From Hyphomicrobiales bacterium (GTDB taxonomy: Bacteria > Pseudomonadota > Alphaproteobacteria > Rhizobiales > Xanthobacteraceae), in assembly GCA_003164375.1 (NCBI GenBank), contig PLTE01000281.1:1-12033 (forward strand): a stretch of 12,033 bases of DNA, in the 5' to 3' direction. This document shows positions 1-7,172 of this stretch, piece after piece. The notes beneath the pieces were generated by a model. The model saw nothing but the letters and a program-made list of their open reading frames with translations, was not told the origin of the DNA and searched no databases. The first letter of the stretch is position 1; each line of letters opens with the position of its first letter. The position numbers and the translations under genes were made by a program.

Positions 1-1
1 C

Positions 2-223
2 GTGCTCGCCGGCATGGTGTGGGCGATCGAGAACCCGAACGCAGGCATCGTCGAAGCCGACGAAATGGATTTCCGCCGCTGTCTGGAAGTGCAGATGCCC
101 TATCTCGGCCCGGTGATCGGCGCCTATACCGATTGGACGCCCATTACGGATCGCCCAGGTCTGTTCAAGGAAGACATCGACAAGCGCGATCCCTGGCAGT
201 TCCAGAACGTGCTGGTGAGCTGA
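2..223 (+). CDS. hss: Homospermidine synthase, C-terminal end (partial, 5' end outside window)
   Basis: The last 73 codons of a gene that enters from the left; the reading frame is open from base 2 and stops with TGA at 221-223. The peptide (VLAGMVWAIENP..., EADEMDFRRCLEVQ, PYLGPV, DWTP, DPWQFQNVLV) matches my recollection of the C-terminus of bacterial homospermidine synthase, the NAD-dependent enzyme that makes sym-homospermidine from putrescine (or spermidine plus putrescine) in the cytoplasm. It belongs to the saccharopine dehydrogenase-like fold. The NAD-binding N-terminal half is not in the window, so the call rests on the tail alone. The internal ATG at base 14 is not the start. A GC-rich hairpin follows the stop within 10 bases. 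Another saccharopine dehydrogenase-like enzyme is the main alternative. Confidence 0.8.
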   Translation: MLAGMVWAIENPNAGIVEADEMDFRRCLEVQMPYLGPVIGAYTDWTPITDRPGLFKEDIDKRDPWQFQNVLVS

Positions 224-228
224 GGCTC

Positions 229-268
229 GGGGCGGGCGTCGCTTTGGCAGCGCGCGAACGCCCGCCCC
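229..268 (+). terminator. GC-rich hairpin after the homospermidine synthase gene, possible terminator
   Basis: An 11-bp perfect inverted repeat (GGGGCGGGCGT at 229-239, ACGCCCGCCCC at 258-268) encloses an 18-base loop that holds a second small stem (CGCT 240-243 with AGCG 249-252). It starts five bases after the upstream stop codon. There is no T-run after it, so it is not a textbook intrinsic terminator; it could act as a Rho-assisted terminator or protect the 3' end of the mRNA. Confidence 0.5.
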
Positions 269-357
269 GCGCTCCTGCTCGATCCGGGAACGAATTCGAG
301 ATGGCGTCATTGTTTGTCAGATAGCATTTACATCCGCCGTTACTTGCGCTCGCAACT

Positions 358-699
358 ATGGCCAATGCCGCCGCACGAAAATCCATCAAACGCAAGGCAT
401 CGCGGCGTGCCGCAAGCCATCTCTCGGCGGCTCGCCGCTGGTCGGCGCGCGTCAGCCGGGAAAGCGACGCGCTTGATCTCGCGCCCGGTGTGTTCACCGG
501 ACGCGACCCCCGGCGCATCGCGGCCTCGTTGAAGCGCTCGGCTGAGCGCAGCCGGCGGCGCAAGTCCGATCCCTACCGCTCGGCGCTGTCGATGCTGACC
601 TTCTATATCAATCGCGCCGGCCGGACCTTGTCCGCCGCAAAGTGCAAGACTTTGCAACGCGCAAAAGTTGAATTGCGCAAACAGTTCGGCCGGGAATAG
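358..699 (+). CDS. DUF3175 family protein, small basic protein of unknown function
   Basis: 113 residues from the ATG at 358. Residues about 33-113 carry what I recognise as the DUF3175 pattern: SDALDLAPGVF, then DP..IA.SLKRSAERS.RRKS, then SALSMLTFYINRAG, then a charged helix ending RKQFGR. The family is widespread in proteobacteria and has no established function. The first 32 residues are rich in Lys, Arg, Ala and Ser (KSIKRKASRRAASH...), so the protein is strongly basic; nucleic-acid binding is a possibility but only an inference. It has no signal peptide or membrane segment. No clear ribosome-binding site precedes the ATG, so an in-frame start inside the basic tail remains possible. It stands alone, 134 bases after the upstream gene and 116 before the chemoreceptor gene. 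Confidence 0.8.
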   Translation: MANAAARKSIKRKASRRAASHLSAARRWSARVSRESDALDLAPGVFTGRDPRRIAASLKRSAERSRRRKSDPYRSALSMLTFYINRAGRTLSAAKCKTLQRAKVELRKQFGRE

Positions 700-815
700 T
701 GGCGTGCCCTGGGCTAACATCTTTTTTGCCTTTTTCGCCAGTGGCTTGCGCTTGAATTTACCCTGAATTAACCGGTCCCCTTAATCCTGTTGCGATTATA
801 GGTGACCTGAAGAAC

Positions 816-2492
816 ATGCCGGGCTTCGATTTTCCCATCCGCACGAAGCTCGCAATCTGGGCGGCGCTTGGCGTGCTGCTGGTCGCCGGAATGCTTGTCG
901 AACAGCAGATCGGCGATCGCTCGGCATCGGACCAGCGCGATCTCGCCGCCGCCAAACAGCTCACGGCGGTCGAGGCGTTGCGTGTGTGCGATGCGCTCGG
1001 CGACATGCAGCTCGAATTGCGTGAGATGCGACTTGCCATTGCGCCGAGCGACGTCGACCGCGCGCTGCTGCGGCTGCGCAGCGCTGCCGCAACCGCAGAA
1101 ATACACATCGGGACCGCTCTCAGCCTCAGCGACGACGCGGCCGATAAAGACGCGTTCGAAACACTCGACAAATTGGCCAAGGACTATGTAGCGGTCAGCG
1201 CCGAACTCGCCGCCGCGGCAAAGGATTATGGCGACACCGACGCCAAAGTGCAGAGTGCCGTGGCGATCGGCAAACAGATGAATGCTCTGATCGACGAAGC
1301 GACCGGGCGATTGGTCGCCGGGGCCGAAGTCGGCACTGCGCGCGCGAACGCGGTCCGCGAGCGCGTGCGACGCATCGATCTCGGCATCGGCTTGTTCGTG
1401 ATCGCCGTGCTCGGCGGCGTCGCCGTATTTGGCGCTCTCGCCATCTCCAGACCGATCCGCCGCATCGGCGAGGTGTTGCGCGAGCTTGCCCGCGGCAACA
1501 AGGACGTCGATGTCCCCTATACCGGGCGCGCCGACGAGGTCGGCGACAATGCGCGCGCGGCGCAGGCTTTCAAAGACAAGCTTATCCGCATCGAGCAGTT
1601 GGAGCTGGCGGAGAAAGAGACGGCGCGGCTCTCGGCGGAGCAGCGCCGCGCCGATATACACCAAGTCGCGAGCGCATTCGAGACCACGGTGGCGAGCGTG
1701 GTGCGTTCGGTCTCGTCGTCATCGACCGAGCTCGAGGCGGCCGCCGAGGCGCTCGGCGCGATGGCATTCGCGACGCGCGATTTGTCCGGCAAAGTGCTCT
1801 CTGCGTCAGCGCAGGCCGCCGACAATGTACAATCGGTCTCGGCCGCCATCGAAGAGTTGATCGCCTCGGTCGGCGAGATCAGCCGCCAGGTCCAGGAATC
1901 GACGCGGATCGCGCGCGAGGCGGTGATGCAGGCCGAGATGACGGACGGCCGCATCGCCGAATTGACCCGCGCTGCCGGTCGCATCGGCGACGTGGTCAAG
2001 CTGATCTCCGCCATCGCCGAGCAAACAAACCTGCTGGCGCTCAACGCGACGATCGAGGCGGCGCGCGCCGGCTCAGCCGGCAAGGGCTTCGCGGTGGTCG
2101 CGCAAGAGGTCAAGGCCCTGGCGGCGCAGACCGCGAAAGCGACCAACGAGATCGGCGAACAGATCGCGGGCGTGCAGGCGGCGACGCAGGACTCCGTCGG
2201 CAGCATCAAAGAGATCGGCGGCACCATCAGCCGCATCGCCGAGATCGCAACCGCCATCACGGCTGCCGTCGAGCTGCAGGCGGTGACGAGCCGGGAGATC
2301 GCCGAAAACGTGCAGGCCGCCACCGGCAGCGCCGCGCACGTCGCCGCCAATATCGCCGAGGTCAACGACTCGGCCGGCGGTATCACCTCGGCCTCGGCGC
2401 TGATTTTGGCCTCGGCCAAGTCGTTGGCGCAGGACGGCAATAGGCTGTCAGCCGAGATGGAAAAGCTGCTCACCGCAGTGTGCGCGGCCTAA
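816..2492 (+). CDS. Methyl-accepting chemotaxis protein (transmembrane chemoreceptor)
   Basis: 558 residues. Order: short cytoplasmic N-terminus; membrane segment at about 10-30; an all-helical periplasmic sensor at about 31-186; second membrane segment at about 189-211; HAMP linker at about 209-262 (SRPIRRIGEVLRELARGN...ADEVGDNARAAQAF); then the coiled-coil signalling domain. The conserved hairpin tip that contacts CheA and CheW lies at about 402-430 (EQTNLLALNATIEAARAG, then GKGFAVVAQEVKAL). Such receptors control CheA kinase in response to a ligand or to another receptor-binding signal. The sensor resembles a four-helix bundle rather than a Cache or PAS fold, and its ligand cannot be read. 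The C-terminus ends LLTAVCAA and lacks the aromatic pentapeptide that tethers CheR/CheB in some receptors. The ATG at 816 has AGGTGA at 800-805. No che genes are nearby, so this is an orphan receptor. Confidence 0.95.
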   Translation: MPGFDFPIRTKLAIWAALGVLLVAGMLVEQQIGDRSASDQRDLAAAKQLTAVEALRVCDALGDMQLELREMRLAIAPSDVDRALLRLRSAAATAEIHIGTALSLSDDAADKDAFETLDKLAKDYVAVSAELAAAAKDYGDTDAKVQSAVAIGKQMNALIDEATGRLVAGAEVGTARANAVRERVRRIDLGIGLFVIAVLGGVAVFGALAISRPIRRIGEVLRELARGNKDVDVPYTGRADEVGDNARAAQAFKDKLIRIEQLELAEKETARLSAEQRRADIHQVASAFETTVASVVRSVSSSSTELEAAAEALGAMAFATRDLSGKVLSASAQAADNVQSVSAAIEELIASVGEISRQVQESTRIAREAVMQAEMTDGRIAELTRAAGRIGDVVKLISAIAEQTNLLALNATIEAARAGSAGKGFAVVAQEVKALAAQTAKATNEIGEQIAGVQAATQDSVGSIKEIGGTISRIAEIATAITAAVELQAVTSREIAENVQAATGSAAHVAANIAEVNDSAGGITSASALILASAKSLAQDGNRLSAEMEKLLTAVCAA

Positions 2493-2521
2493 AAGCTTTC
2501 GGTCTTACGCCCTCGCCGCCC

Positions 2522-2551
2522 TTGCCGCGCGCCGCCGCGCCTGGTTATGCT
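2522..2551 (+). promoter_or_regulatory. Promoter-like sequence for tRNA-Gly
   Basis: TTGCCG (2522-2527) and TATGCT (2546-2551) are 18 bases apart and each match the sigma-70 consensus at four of six positions. A start about 7 bases downstream would fall just before the tRNA 5' end at 2562, as expected for a short precursor leader. This is a visual prediction. Confidence 0.5.
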
Positions 2552-2561
2552 GGTCCCGACT

Positions 2562-2635
2562 GCGGGCGTAGTTCAGTGGTAGAACGACAGCTTCCCAAGC
2601 TGTATATGCGGGTTCGATTCCCGCCGCCCGCTCCA
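2562..2635 (+). tRNA. tRNA-Gly, anticodon CCC
   Basis: A complete cloverleaf of 74 bases, with CCA encoded. The acceptor stem is GCGGGCG (2562-2568) paired perfectly with CGCCCGC (2625-2631). The D arm is GTTC...GAAC (2571-2585). The anticodon stem ACAGC/GCTGT (2587-2591, 2599-2603) closes the loop TTCCCAA (2592-2598), which gives anticodon CCC at 2594-2596. The T stem and loop are GCGGG TTCGATT CCCGC (2608-2624). The discriminator base at 2632 is T, as bacterial glycyl-tRNA synthetase prefers. This isoacceptor reads GGG. Confidence 0.97.
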
Positions 2636-2690
2636 GTTCACAAGCCCGGCCGTCATGGCCCTGGGTCACGGTGCGCCTTGCAATTTTCGC

Positions 2691-2723
2691 AAGCTCTGCA
2701 GCGAGTGGTCACACAGAGCTTTT
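2691..2723 (+). terminator. Possible intrinsic terminator after tRNA-Gly
   Basis: AAGCTCTG (2691-2698) and CAGAGCTT (2714-2721) form an 8-bp stem with a 15-base loop, and the run TTTT at 2720-2723 follows directly, overlapping the stem end. It lies 55 bases past the tRNA and 31 bases before the end of the oppositely oriented L,D-transpeptidase gene. The T-run is short and the loop is large, so the call is moderate. Confidence 0.4.
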
Positions 2724-2754
2724 AGCATCCGGTAACACTGCGCGGGCGGCAGGT

Positions 2755-3180
2755 TCAGTGCACCACGATCGTGGTTTGGCCCATGCCCTCACGCGCGACC
2801 AGGCCGAACAAGATTGCGGCGTTGCCGGGATCGAGGCGCACGCAGCCGTGCGAAGCGGGACCGCCCAACCGCGAAATCTCATAGGTGCCGTGGATGGCGT
2901 AGCCGCCATGGAAGAAGATAGCGTGCGGCATCGGCGAATTGTAATATTTGCGCGAGAACCAGCTCCGCGCCAGCATCTCCGGATGATAGGTGCCGGGCGG
3001 CGTGATGTATCCTCGCCGTGCCGTCGATACCCGCCATGTGTAGCGCGGCTCACCATCGACAACGACGTCCATTTTCTGCCGCGAGCGGTCAATATGGACG
3101 ATGATGGAAGCTGCGGCGCGATCGCAAGCGAAAAGCGCGATGAAGCCGAGCGCGGCCAATACGCAGAACACGCGACGCAT
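2755..3180 (-). CDS. L,D-transpeptidase (YkuD domain), secreted
   Basis: 141 residues from the ATG at 3180. Residues 1-24 are a signal peptide (MRRV, a hydrophobic stretch, then CDRAAA before SII); F-A-C is not a good lipobox, so cleavage by the ordinary signal peptidase is more likely. The rest is a compact YkuD domain with the catalytic pattern: His97 in HGTYEIS, and SHGCVRL with Ser110, His111, Gly112 and the nucleophile Cys113. These enzymes use Cys to form 3-3 (mDAP-mDAP) peptidoglycan cross-links or to attach proteins to the tetrapeptide stem in the periplasm. The open frame extends upstream to 3282, but that extension has no signal peptide at its front and would overlap the divergent DUF488 gene. 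The start at 3180 has AGGGGA four bases upstream. There is no extra LysM or PG-binding domain. It is divergent from the DUF488-mepA unit, 69 bases away. Confidence 0.88.
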   Translation of the reverse strand: MRRVFCVLAALGFIALFACDRAAASIIVHIDRSRQKMDVVVDGEPRYTWRVSTARRGYITPPGTYHPEMLARSWFSRKYYNSPMPHAIFFHGGYAIHGTYEISRLGGPASHGCVRLDPGNAAILFGLVAREGMGQTTIVVH

Positions 3181-3249
3181 GGAATCCCCTAGCCCGCGGA
3201 CAATTAACGCATTGTATCGCAGACGCGGCAACCGGCATAGACTTCGACG

Positions 3250-3954
3250 ATGGCAGGCTTCGATCTCGTCAGCATCGGCCATTCCAATATTCCGGCGGAG
3301 CGCTTCGTCGCTTTGCTGCGTTCCGCCGGCGTGGCTGCCGTCGCCGACGTGCGCTCGACGCCGGTCTCGCGTTTCTGCCCCTGGTTCTCGGCGAACAATC
3401 TCGCGCCGTTATTGGCGCGCGACGGCATGTGCTATTTGGCATACGGCGATGGGCTCGGCGGCCGGCCGCGCGATGCAAAACTCTATACTGACGGCGTTGC
3501 CGATTACGAGGCGATGGCGCGGCAGCCGGAGTTCGAGGCGGCCCTTCAGCGCCTCGTGGCCGATGCGGCGCAGTGTCGCGCAACGGGCGCCCTCTGCCTG
3601 ATGTGCGCGGAACGCGAGCCGCTCGACTGCCACCGCTGTCTCCTGATCGCGCGTTCGCTCGCCGCACGCGGTCTTGCCATCGGCCATATCTTGCATGACC
3701 GCTCCATCGAGCCGCATTCGGCAATCGAGCAGCGGCTTTTGGAACGCGATGGGCAGCCCGAAGACTTGTTTGCAACCGGCGATCTTTTCGCAACTGGCGA
3801 TGTTTTCAAAACCAGTGATGATTTCAAACCTGGCGATGTTTTCAAAGCTAGACTTGGCGAGCGACTCGCGGCAGCGTATCGGCGCCGCGCCCGCGCTGTT
3901 GCCGATCGGGCGAAGCCGGGCCGCTCGGGGGCGCGCGCCCAAGCGGAAAGTTGA
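3250..3954 (+). CDS. DUF488 domain protein with an in-frame hexapeptide repeat
   Basis: 234 residues. Residues 1 to about 160 form a DUF488 domain: SIGHSN at 8-13, DVRSTPVSR at 33-41, and the Cys-rich segment CAEREPLDCHRC at 119-130. The family has no settled function; the conserved His, Arg and Cys suggest an enzyme or ligand-binding protein, but that is inference. It is cytoplasmic, with no signal peptide. After the domain comes a five-fold repeat of a six-residue unit (consensus GDVFKT) at residues 171-200, then a basic Ala/Arg tail. Family members as I know them usually end soon after the Cys motif, so the repeat and tail are an addition. The ATG at 3250 puts the conserved SIGHS near the N-terminus as expected, but no Shine-Dalgarno sequence is visible. 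The stop lies two bases before the mepA ATG, so the two are probably co-transcribed. Confidence 0.85.
   Translation: MAGFDLVSIGHSNIPAERFVALLRSAGVAAVADVRSTPVSRFCPWFSANNLAPLLARDGMCYLAYGDGLGGRPRDAKLYTDGVADYEAMARQPEFEAALQRLVADAAQCRATGALCLMCAEREPLDCHRCLLIARSLAARGLAIGHILHDRSIEPHSAIEQRLLERDGQPEDLFATGDLFATGDVFKTSDDFKPGDVFKARLGERLAAAYRRRARAVADRAKPGRSGARAQAES
3760..3849 (+). repeat. 18-bp tandem repeat (minisatellite), five in-frame copies
   Basis: Five head-to-tail copies start at 3760, 3778, 3796, 3814 and 3832; the consensus is GGCGATGTTTTCAAAACC. They encode EDLFAT, GDLFAT, GDVFKT, SDDFKP and GDVFKA. Copies 3 and 5 are the most alike; copies 1 and 4 have diverged most. By my count 39 of 90 bases are G or C (43 %), well below the surrounding coding sequence. 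The unit length is a multiple of three, so copy-number change would keep the reading frame. Confidence 0.9.
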
Positions 3955-3956
3955 CG

Positions 3957-4928
3957 ATGCTTGCCTCGCTTCGTTTGCTCTGTGTGCTGTTCGTCGCCGG
4001 CGTCGGTCCGGCGCTGGCACAGGATGCCGCCGCGCCGGCGCCAGCGCAGGACACTGACACGCTCGATCCGACGCCGCCCGGTACGCTCAATCCGGCGCCG
4101 CTGCCGCCGCTCGCCAATCCGGACGCGCCGTCGACGCCGGCGAAGCAATTGTTCGGGCGCAAGCCGACGCCGTTTCCGGGTCCGCCGCGCTCGATCGGCT
4201 CCTACGCGGATGGCTGCCTAGCCGGCGCCGCGCCGCTCCCGATCGACGGGCCGGCTTGGCAAGTGATGCGGCTGTCGCGCAATCGCAATTGGGGCAATCC
4301 GGCGCTGATCGCCGTTCTGGAGCGGATCGCCGCCAATGCCAAGAAGGTCGGCTGGAACGGGCTTCTGGTCGGTGACATGTCGCAACCGCGCGGCGGTCCG
4401 ATGATTAGCGGCCACGCCAGCCACCAAGTCGGGCTGGATGCCGATATCTGGTTCACGCCGATGCCCGACCACGTCCTGAGCCGCGAGGAGCGCGAGTTCA
4501 ACGGCGCCGTTGACATGGTCGCCGCCGACCGGCTCGACGTCGACCCCAAAGTGTGGACGCCGACCCGCGCCGATCTGATCCGCACGGCGGCGCAGGATCC
4601 CGAGGTCACTCGCGTCTTCGTCAATGCCGCGATCAAAAAGGCGCTATGCCGCGAGGCCGGAACGGATCGGGAATGGCTGTCGAAAGTGCGGCCGTGGTGG
4701 GGACACGCCGAGCACTTTCACATCCGCATCGGCTGCCCGGCGGAAAGCTCCGATTGCAAGCCGCAACCGCCGCCGGACGCCGGTGACGGCTGCGGCCACG
4801 CGCTCGATTTCTGGTTCAAGGAATCGACGCTGCATCCGACGCCGCCGCTGATTCCGGCGAAGCCGAAGCCGGCGCTCACCATGGCCGGCCTGCCGGCGGT
4901 GTGCAAACAGATCGTCGCGGCGCCGTGA
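3957..4928 (+). CDS. mepA: Penicillin-insensitive murein endopeptidase MepA
   Basis: 323 residues from the ATG at 3957. Residues 1-21 are a signal peptide (cleavage after ALA, before QD), followed by a Pro/Ala-rich linker to about residue 60 and the peptidase domain. Zinc-site motifs of the LAS/M74 family are intact: GHASHQVGLDAD with His156 and Asp163 (E. coli His113 and Asp120), and WWGHAEHFHIRI with His250, His253 and His255 (E. coli His206, His209, His211); spacings agree. MepA is a periplasmic metallo-endopeptidase that cuts D-Ala-mDAP (4-3) and mDAP-mDAP (3-3) cross-links. It is longer than E. coli MepA (274 residues), owing to the linker and a Pro-rich, Cys-containing C-terminal extension. 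An in-frame TTG at 3951 overlaps the upstream stop, but the purine-rich GGAAAG at 3945-3950 fits the ATG at 3957. It converges with the Yip1-family gene, with an 11-base gap and no obvious terminator. Confidence 0.95.
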   Translation: MLASLRLLCVLFVAGVGPALAQDAAAPAPAQDTDTLDPTPPGTLNPAPLPPLANPDAPSTPAKQLFGRKPTPFPGPPRSIGSYADGCLAGAAPLPIDGPAWQVMRLSRNRNWGNPALIAVLERIAANAKKVGWNGLLVGDMSQPRGGPMISGHASHQVGLDADIWFTPMPDHVLSREEREFNGAVDMVAADRLDVDPKVWTPTRADLIRTAAQDPEVTRVFVNAAIKKALCREAGTDREWLSKVRPWWGHAEHFHIRIGCPAESSDCKPQPPPDAGDGCGHALDFWFKESTLHPTPPLIPAKPKPALTMAGLPAVCKQIVAAP

Positions 4929-4939
4929 TTTAGCGTCAA

Positions 4940-5518
4940 CTAGAGTCCCGGCGTGCCGAAGACCGCGCGCTGCGCCGCCGCGGCGAGAGAGGTGAGTGCG
5001 AAGGCGACAATGACGATCGCGGCGGCGAAAATTTGCGCCCTCGACTCAGGCGATTTCATCAGCCGCGGCAGGCCGCGCCAGAGGATATAGGCGCCGTAGA
5101 AGCCGGTCAGCACCAGGAAACGCAATCCCGGCAGCACGAGAAAAATGCCGGCGAGCAAGACCGGCGTGAACGAATAGGCCGCGAGCCGAAAGGCGCTGTC
5201 GAAATCGCGGCGGCCGCCGAACAGTGGCGCCGCAAGGTCGACGAACAGCGCCAGCAGCAGCACCGTGGCGCACGTCATCACGTAGCCAAAGATGGCGCCG
5301 AACAAACCGTCGAAGACCGGCGTGCGCAAAATTCCAACGCCGGGCACGACCGTGCCGATGAGGCTCGTCCCGACAAAGCCGAACACAGCCGGTACGAGTG
5401 CCAGAACCGCGACGTAGCGGCTCAACAGCAACGCCGGATCATCACCTTCCTGTTCGATCCGCGCCCAGGCGACGAGCGGATCGACGACGATCGCTTTTGC
5501 GCGGGACGCCGGGTTCAC
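4940..5518 (-). CDS. Yip1-family integral membrane protein
   Basis: 192 residues with a GTG start at 5518. A soluble N-terminus of about 34 residues (DP..AW..IEQE, a typical lead-in for the family) precedes about five membrane segments, near 35-55, 69-100 (containing the FG.IFGY pattern), 108-130, 131-150 and 162-183, with the RLAAYSFTPVLLAGIF segment that marks Yip1-domain proteins. The bacterial members have no established function. The GTG overlaps the TGA stop of the GMC oxidoreductase gene (GTGA, 5518-5515), and GAAAGG lies about nine bases upstream inside that gene, so the two are probably translationally coupled. A membrane partner or anchor for the oxidoreductase is possible, but this is inference from position only. 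DUF1282-type annotations cover the same kind of protein. Confidence 0.8.
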   Translation of the reverse strand: MNPASRAKAIVVDPLVAWARIEQEGDDPALLLSRYVAVLALVPAVFGFVGTSLIGTVVPGVGILRTPVFDGLFGAIFGYVMTCATVLLLALFVDLAAPLFGGRRDFDSAFRLAAYSFTPVLLAGIFLVLPGLRFLVLTGFYGAYILWRGLPRLMKSPESRAQIFAAAIVIVAFALTSLAAAAQRAVFGTPGL

Positions 5519-7167
5519 GCCGCAATGCCTTTCGCCAGACCTTTGGCATCTTCGCGCAGCATGGCGGCGCCCTTTTCCGCAATCATCATGGTCGGCGCAT
5601 TGGTATTGCCGGAAGTGATCGTCGGCATGACCGAGGCATCGATGACGCGCAACCCGTCGATGCCGACGACGCGCAGCCGGTCGTCGACCACGGTGAGCGG
5701 GTCGCTTAAGAGCCCCATTTTCGCGGTACCGACGGGATGAAAAATCGTGGTGCCGATGTCGCCGGCCGCTTTCACCAAAGCCGCCTCATCGTCATCGCGC
5801 ACGGCAGCGCCCGGTAGATATTCGTCGGGATGAAACGGCGCGAGCGCCGGCTGCGCGGCGATATGCCGGGTCAGGCGGATTGCGCTCGCCGCAATGCGGC
5901 GATCGTCCTCGGTCGAGAGGTAACTGGGCTTGATGACCGGCGCGTCGGTTGGATCCGACGAACGCAGCCGCACGGACCCGCGGCTTGTCGGCCGCAGATT
6001 GCAGACGCTTGCGGTAAACGCGGGAAATTTGTGCAGCGGTTCGCCGAAACGGTCGAGCGACAAGGGCTGGACGTGAAATTGCAGATTGGCACGATCCTGG
6101 TCGCGATCGGAGCGCGTGAACAATCCGAGTTGCGACGGCGCCATGGTCAGCGGGCCGCGCCGCATCAGTACATATTCGGCCAGCATGCGCGCGGAGCCGA
6201 GCGGCGAATGATAGCGCTCGTTCAACGTGGTAATGCCGTCGACTTTGAAGATCAGCCGCAATTGCAGATGATCCTGTAGATTGGCGCCGACGCCAGGCCG
6301 GTCGAGCACGACGCCGACGCCATGCTCGCGCAAATGCTCCGCAGACCCGATGCCGGACAGCAGCAGGATTTGCGTCGAGCCGAGCGAACCGGCGGCCAGG
6401 ACGACTTCGCCGCGGCAGTGCGCCGTGCGCGTCGCGCCACCTTGTCGCCAGCGCACGCCGGCAGCGCGGCGGCCTTCAAACACGACACCTTCCACGAGGC
6501 AGCCGGTTTCGAGCCGCAGATTGGCGCGATGCAGCACCGGCTTGAGGAAGGCGCGCGCGGTCGAGACGCGCCGGCCGCGTTTCTGATTGACATGAAAAGC
6601 ACAGCAGCCTTCGTTGTCGCCGCTATTGAAATCCGCAATGGATTTGATGCCGGCTTGAACGGCCGCGGCGCGGAATGCGTCGAGCAAATCCCAGCGCACG
6701 CGCGGCGCGGCGATCGGCCATTCGCCGCCGACGGCATGGGCCGCGCTTTCGCCCATGAAGTGATTTTCGTGCCGTTTGAAAAACGGCAGCACGTCGTCCC
6801 AGCCCCAGCCGGCGAGACCGAGCTGGCGCCAATGATCGTAATCGGCGGCCTGGCCGCGCATATAGATCATGGCGTTGATCGCCGACGAGCCGCCGATCAC
6901 CTTGCCGCGCGGATAGTTCAGGCTGCGCCCGTTGAGACCAGGTTCGGGCTCGGTCTTAAAACACCAATCCGACCGCGGATTGCCGATGGCGAACAGATAA
7001 CCGACCGGGATATGGAACCAGATCCAATTGTCGCGGCCTCCGGCTTCGAGCAGCAGCACGCGCGTGTCGGGGTCGGCGGAGAGCCGATTGGCCAGCAAGC
7101 AGCCGGCCGAGCCGGCGCCGACGATAATGTAATCGAAGTCGCCCGCGATCGCGTCAGTCTCGGCCAT
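5515..7167 (-). CDS. GMC family FAD-dependent oxidoreductase (choline dehydrogenase-like)
   Basis: 550 residues from the ATG at 7167. The N-terminal FAD-binding motif is DYIIVGAGSAGCLLANRL (Gly17, Gly19, Gly22), with LLLEAGG at the end of the second strand. The GMC signatures follow: PRGKVIGGSSAINAMIYMRG and, later, VVLAAGSLGSTQILLLSGIG. The catalytic pair is visible as His477 in HPVGTAKMG and Asn521 in SGNTNAPT, 44 residues apart as in choline oxidase. These flavoenzymes oxidise an alcohol to an aldehyde; BetA-like choline dehydrogenases and alkanol dehydrogenases share these motifs, so the substrate is open. No betaine aldehyde dehydrogenase or choline transporter gene is next to it, which argues against calling it betA. 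The frame continues to 7245, but the start at 7167 has a strong ribosome-binding site and begins just before the FAD strand. It is first in a unit with the Yip1-family gene. Confidence 0.92.
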   Translation of the reverse strand: MAETDAIAGDFDYIIVGAGSAGCLLANRLSADPDTRVLLLEAGGRDNWIWFHIPVGYLFAIGNPRSDWCFKTEPEPGLNGRSLNYPRGKVIGGSSAINAMIYMRGQAADYDHWRQLGLAGWGWDDVLPFFKRHENHFMGESAAHAVGGEWPIAAPRVRWDLLDAFRAAAVQAGIKSIADFNSGDNEGCCAFHVNQKRGRRVSTARAFLKPVLHRANLRLETGCLVEGVVFEGRRAAGVRWRQGGATRTAHCRGEVVLAAGSLGSTQILLLSGIGSAEHLREHGVGVVLDRPGVGANLQDHLQLRLIFKVDGITTLNERYHSPLGSARMLAEYVLMRRGPLTMAPSQLGLFTRSDRDQDRANLQFHVQPLSLDRFGEPLHKFPAFTASVCNLRPTSRGSVRLRSSDPTDAPVIKPSYLSTEDDRRIAASAIRLTRHIAAQPALAPFHPDEYLPGAAVRDDDEAALVKAAGDIGTTIFHPVGTAKMGLLSDPLTVVDDRLRVVGIDGLRVIDASVMPTITSGNTNAPTMMIAEKGAAMLREDAKGLAKGIAA

Positions 7168-7172
7168 GCCTG

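Noticed and set aside
700..815. Terminator or promoter between the DUF3175 and chemoreceptor genes
   Set aside because: There is a T-run at 722-727 without a convincing hairpin before it, and no hexamer pair with acceptable spacing upstream of 816.
1517..2473. A 318-codon open frame on the minus strand inside the chemoreceptor gene, and another of 298 codons at 768-1664
   Set aside because: Ser/Ala/Arg-rich composition with no family resemblance, fully antisense to a clear gene; typical shadow frames of GC-rich codon usage.
2562..2635. tRNA-Gly as an integration site for a genomic island
   Set aside because: I saw no second copy of the tRNA 3' end and no integrase or phage gene in the window; flanking genes look like ordinary chromosomal genes.
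3181..3249. Divergent promoters between the L,D-transpeptidase and DUF488 genes
   Set aside because: TACAAT can be read on the minus strand (3216-3211) and TTGTAT...CATAGA on the plus strand, but the partner hexamers are too weak to annotate.
5515..7167. Naming the GMC gene betA (choline dehydrogenase)
   Set aside because: The motifs are shared by many GMC alcohol dehydrogenases, and no betB, betI or choline transporter gene is adjacent.
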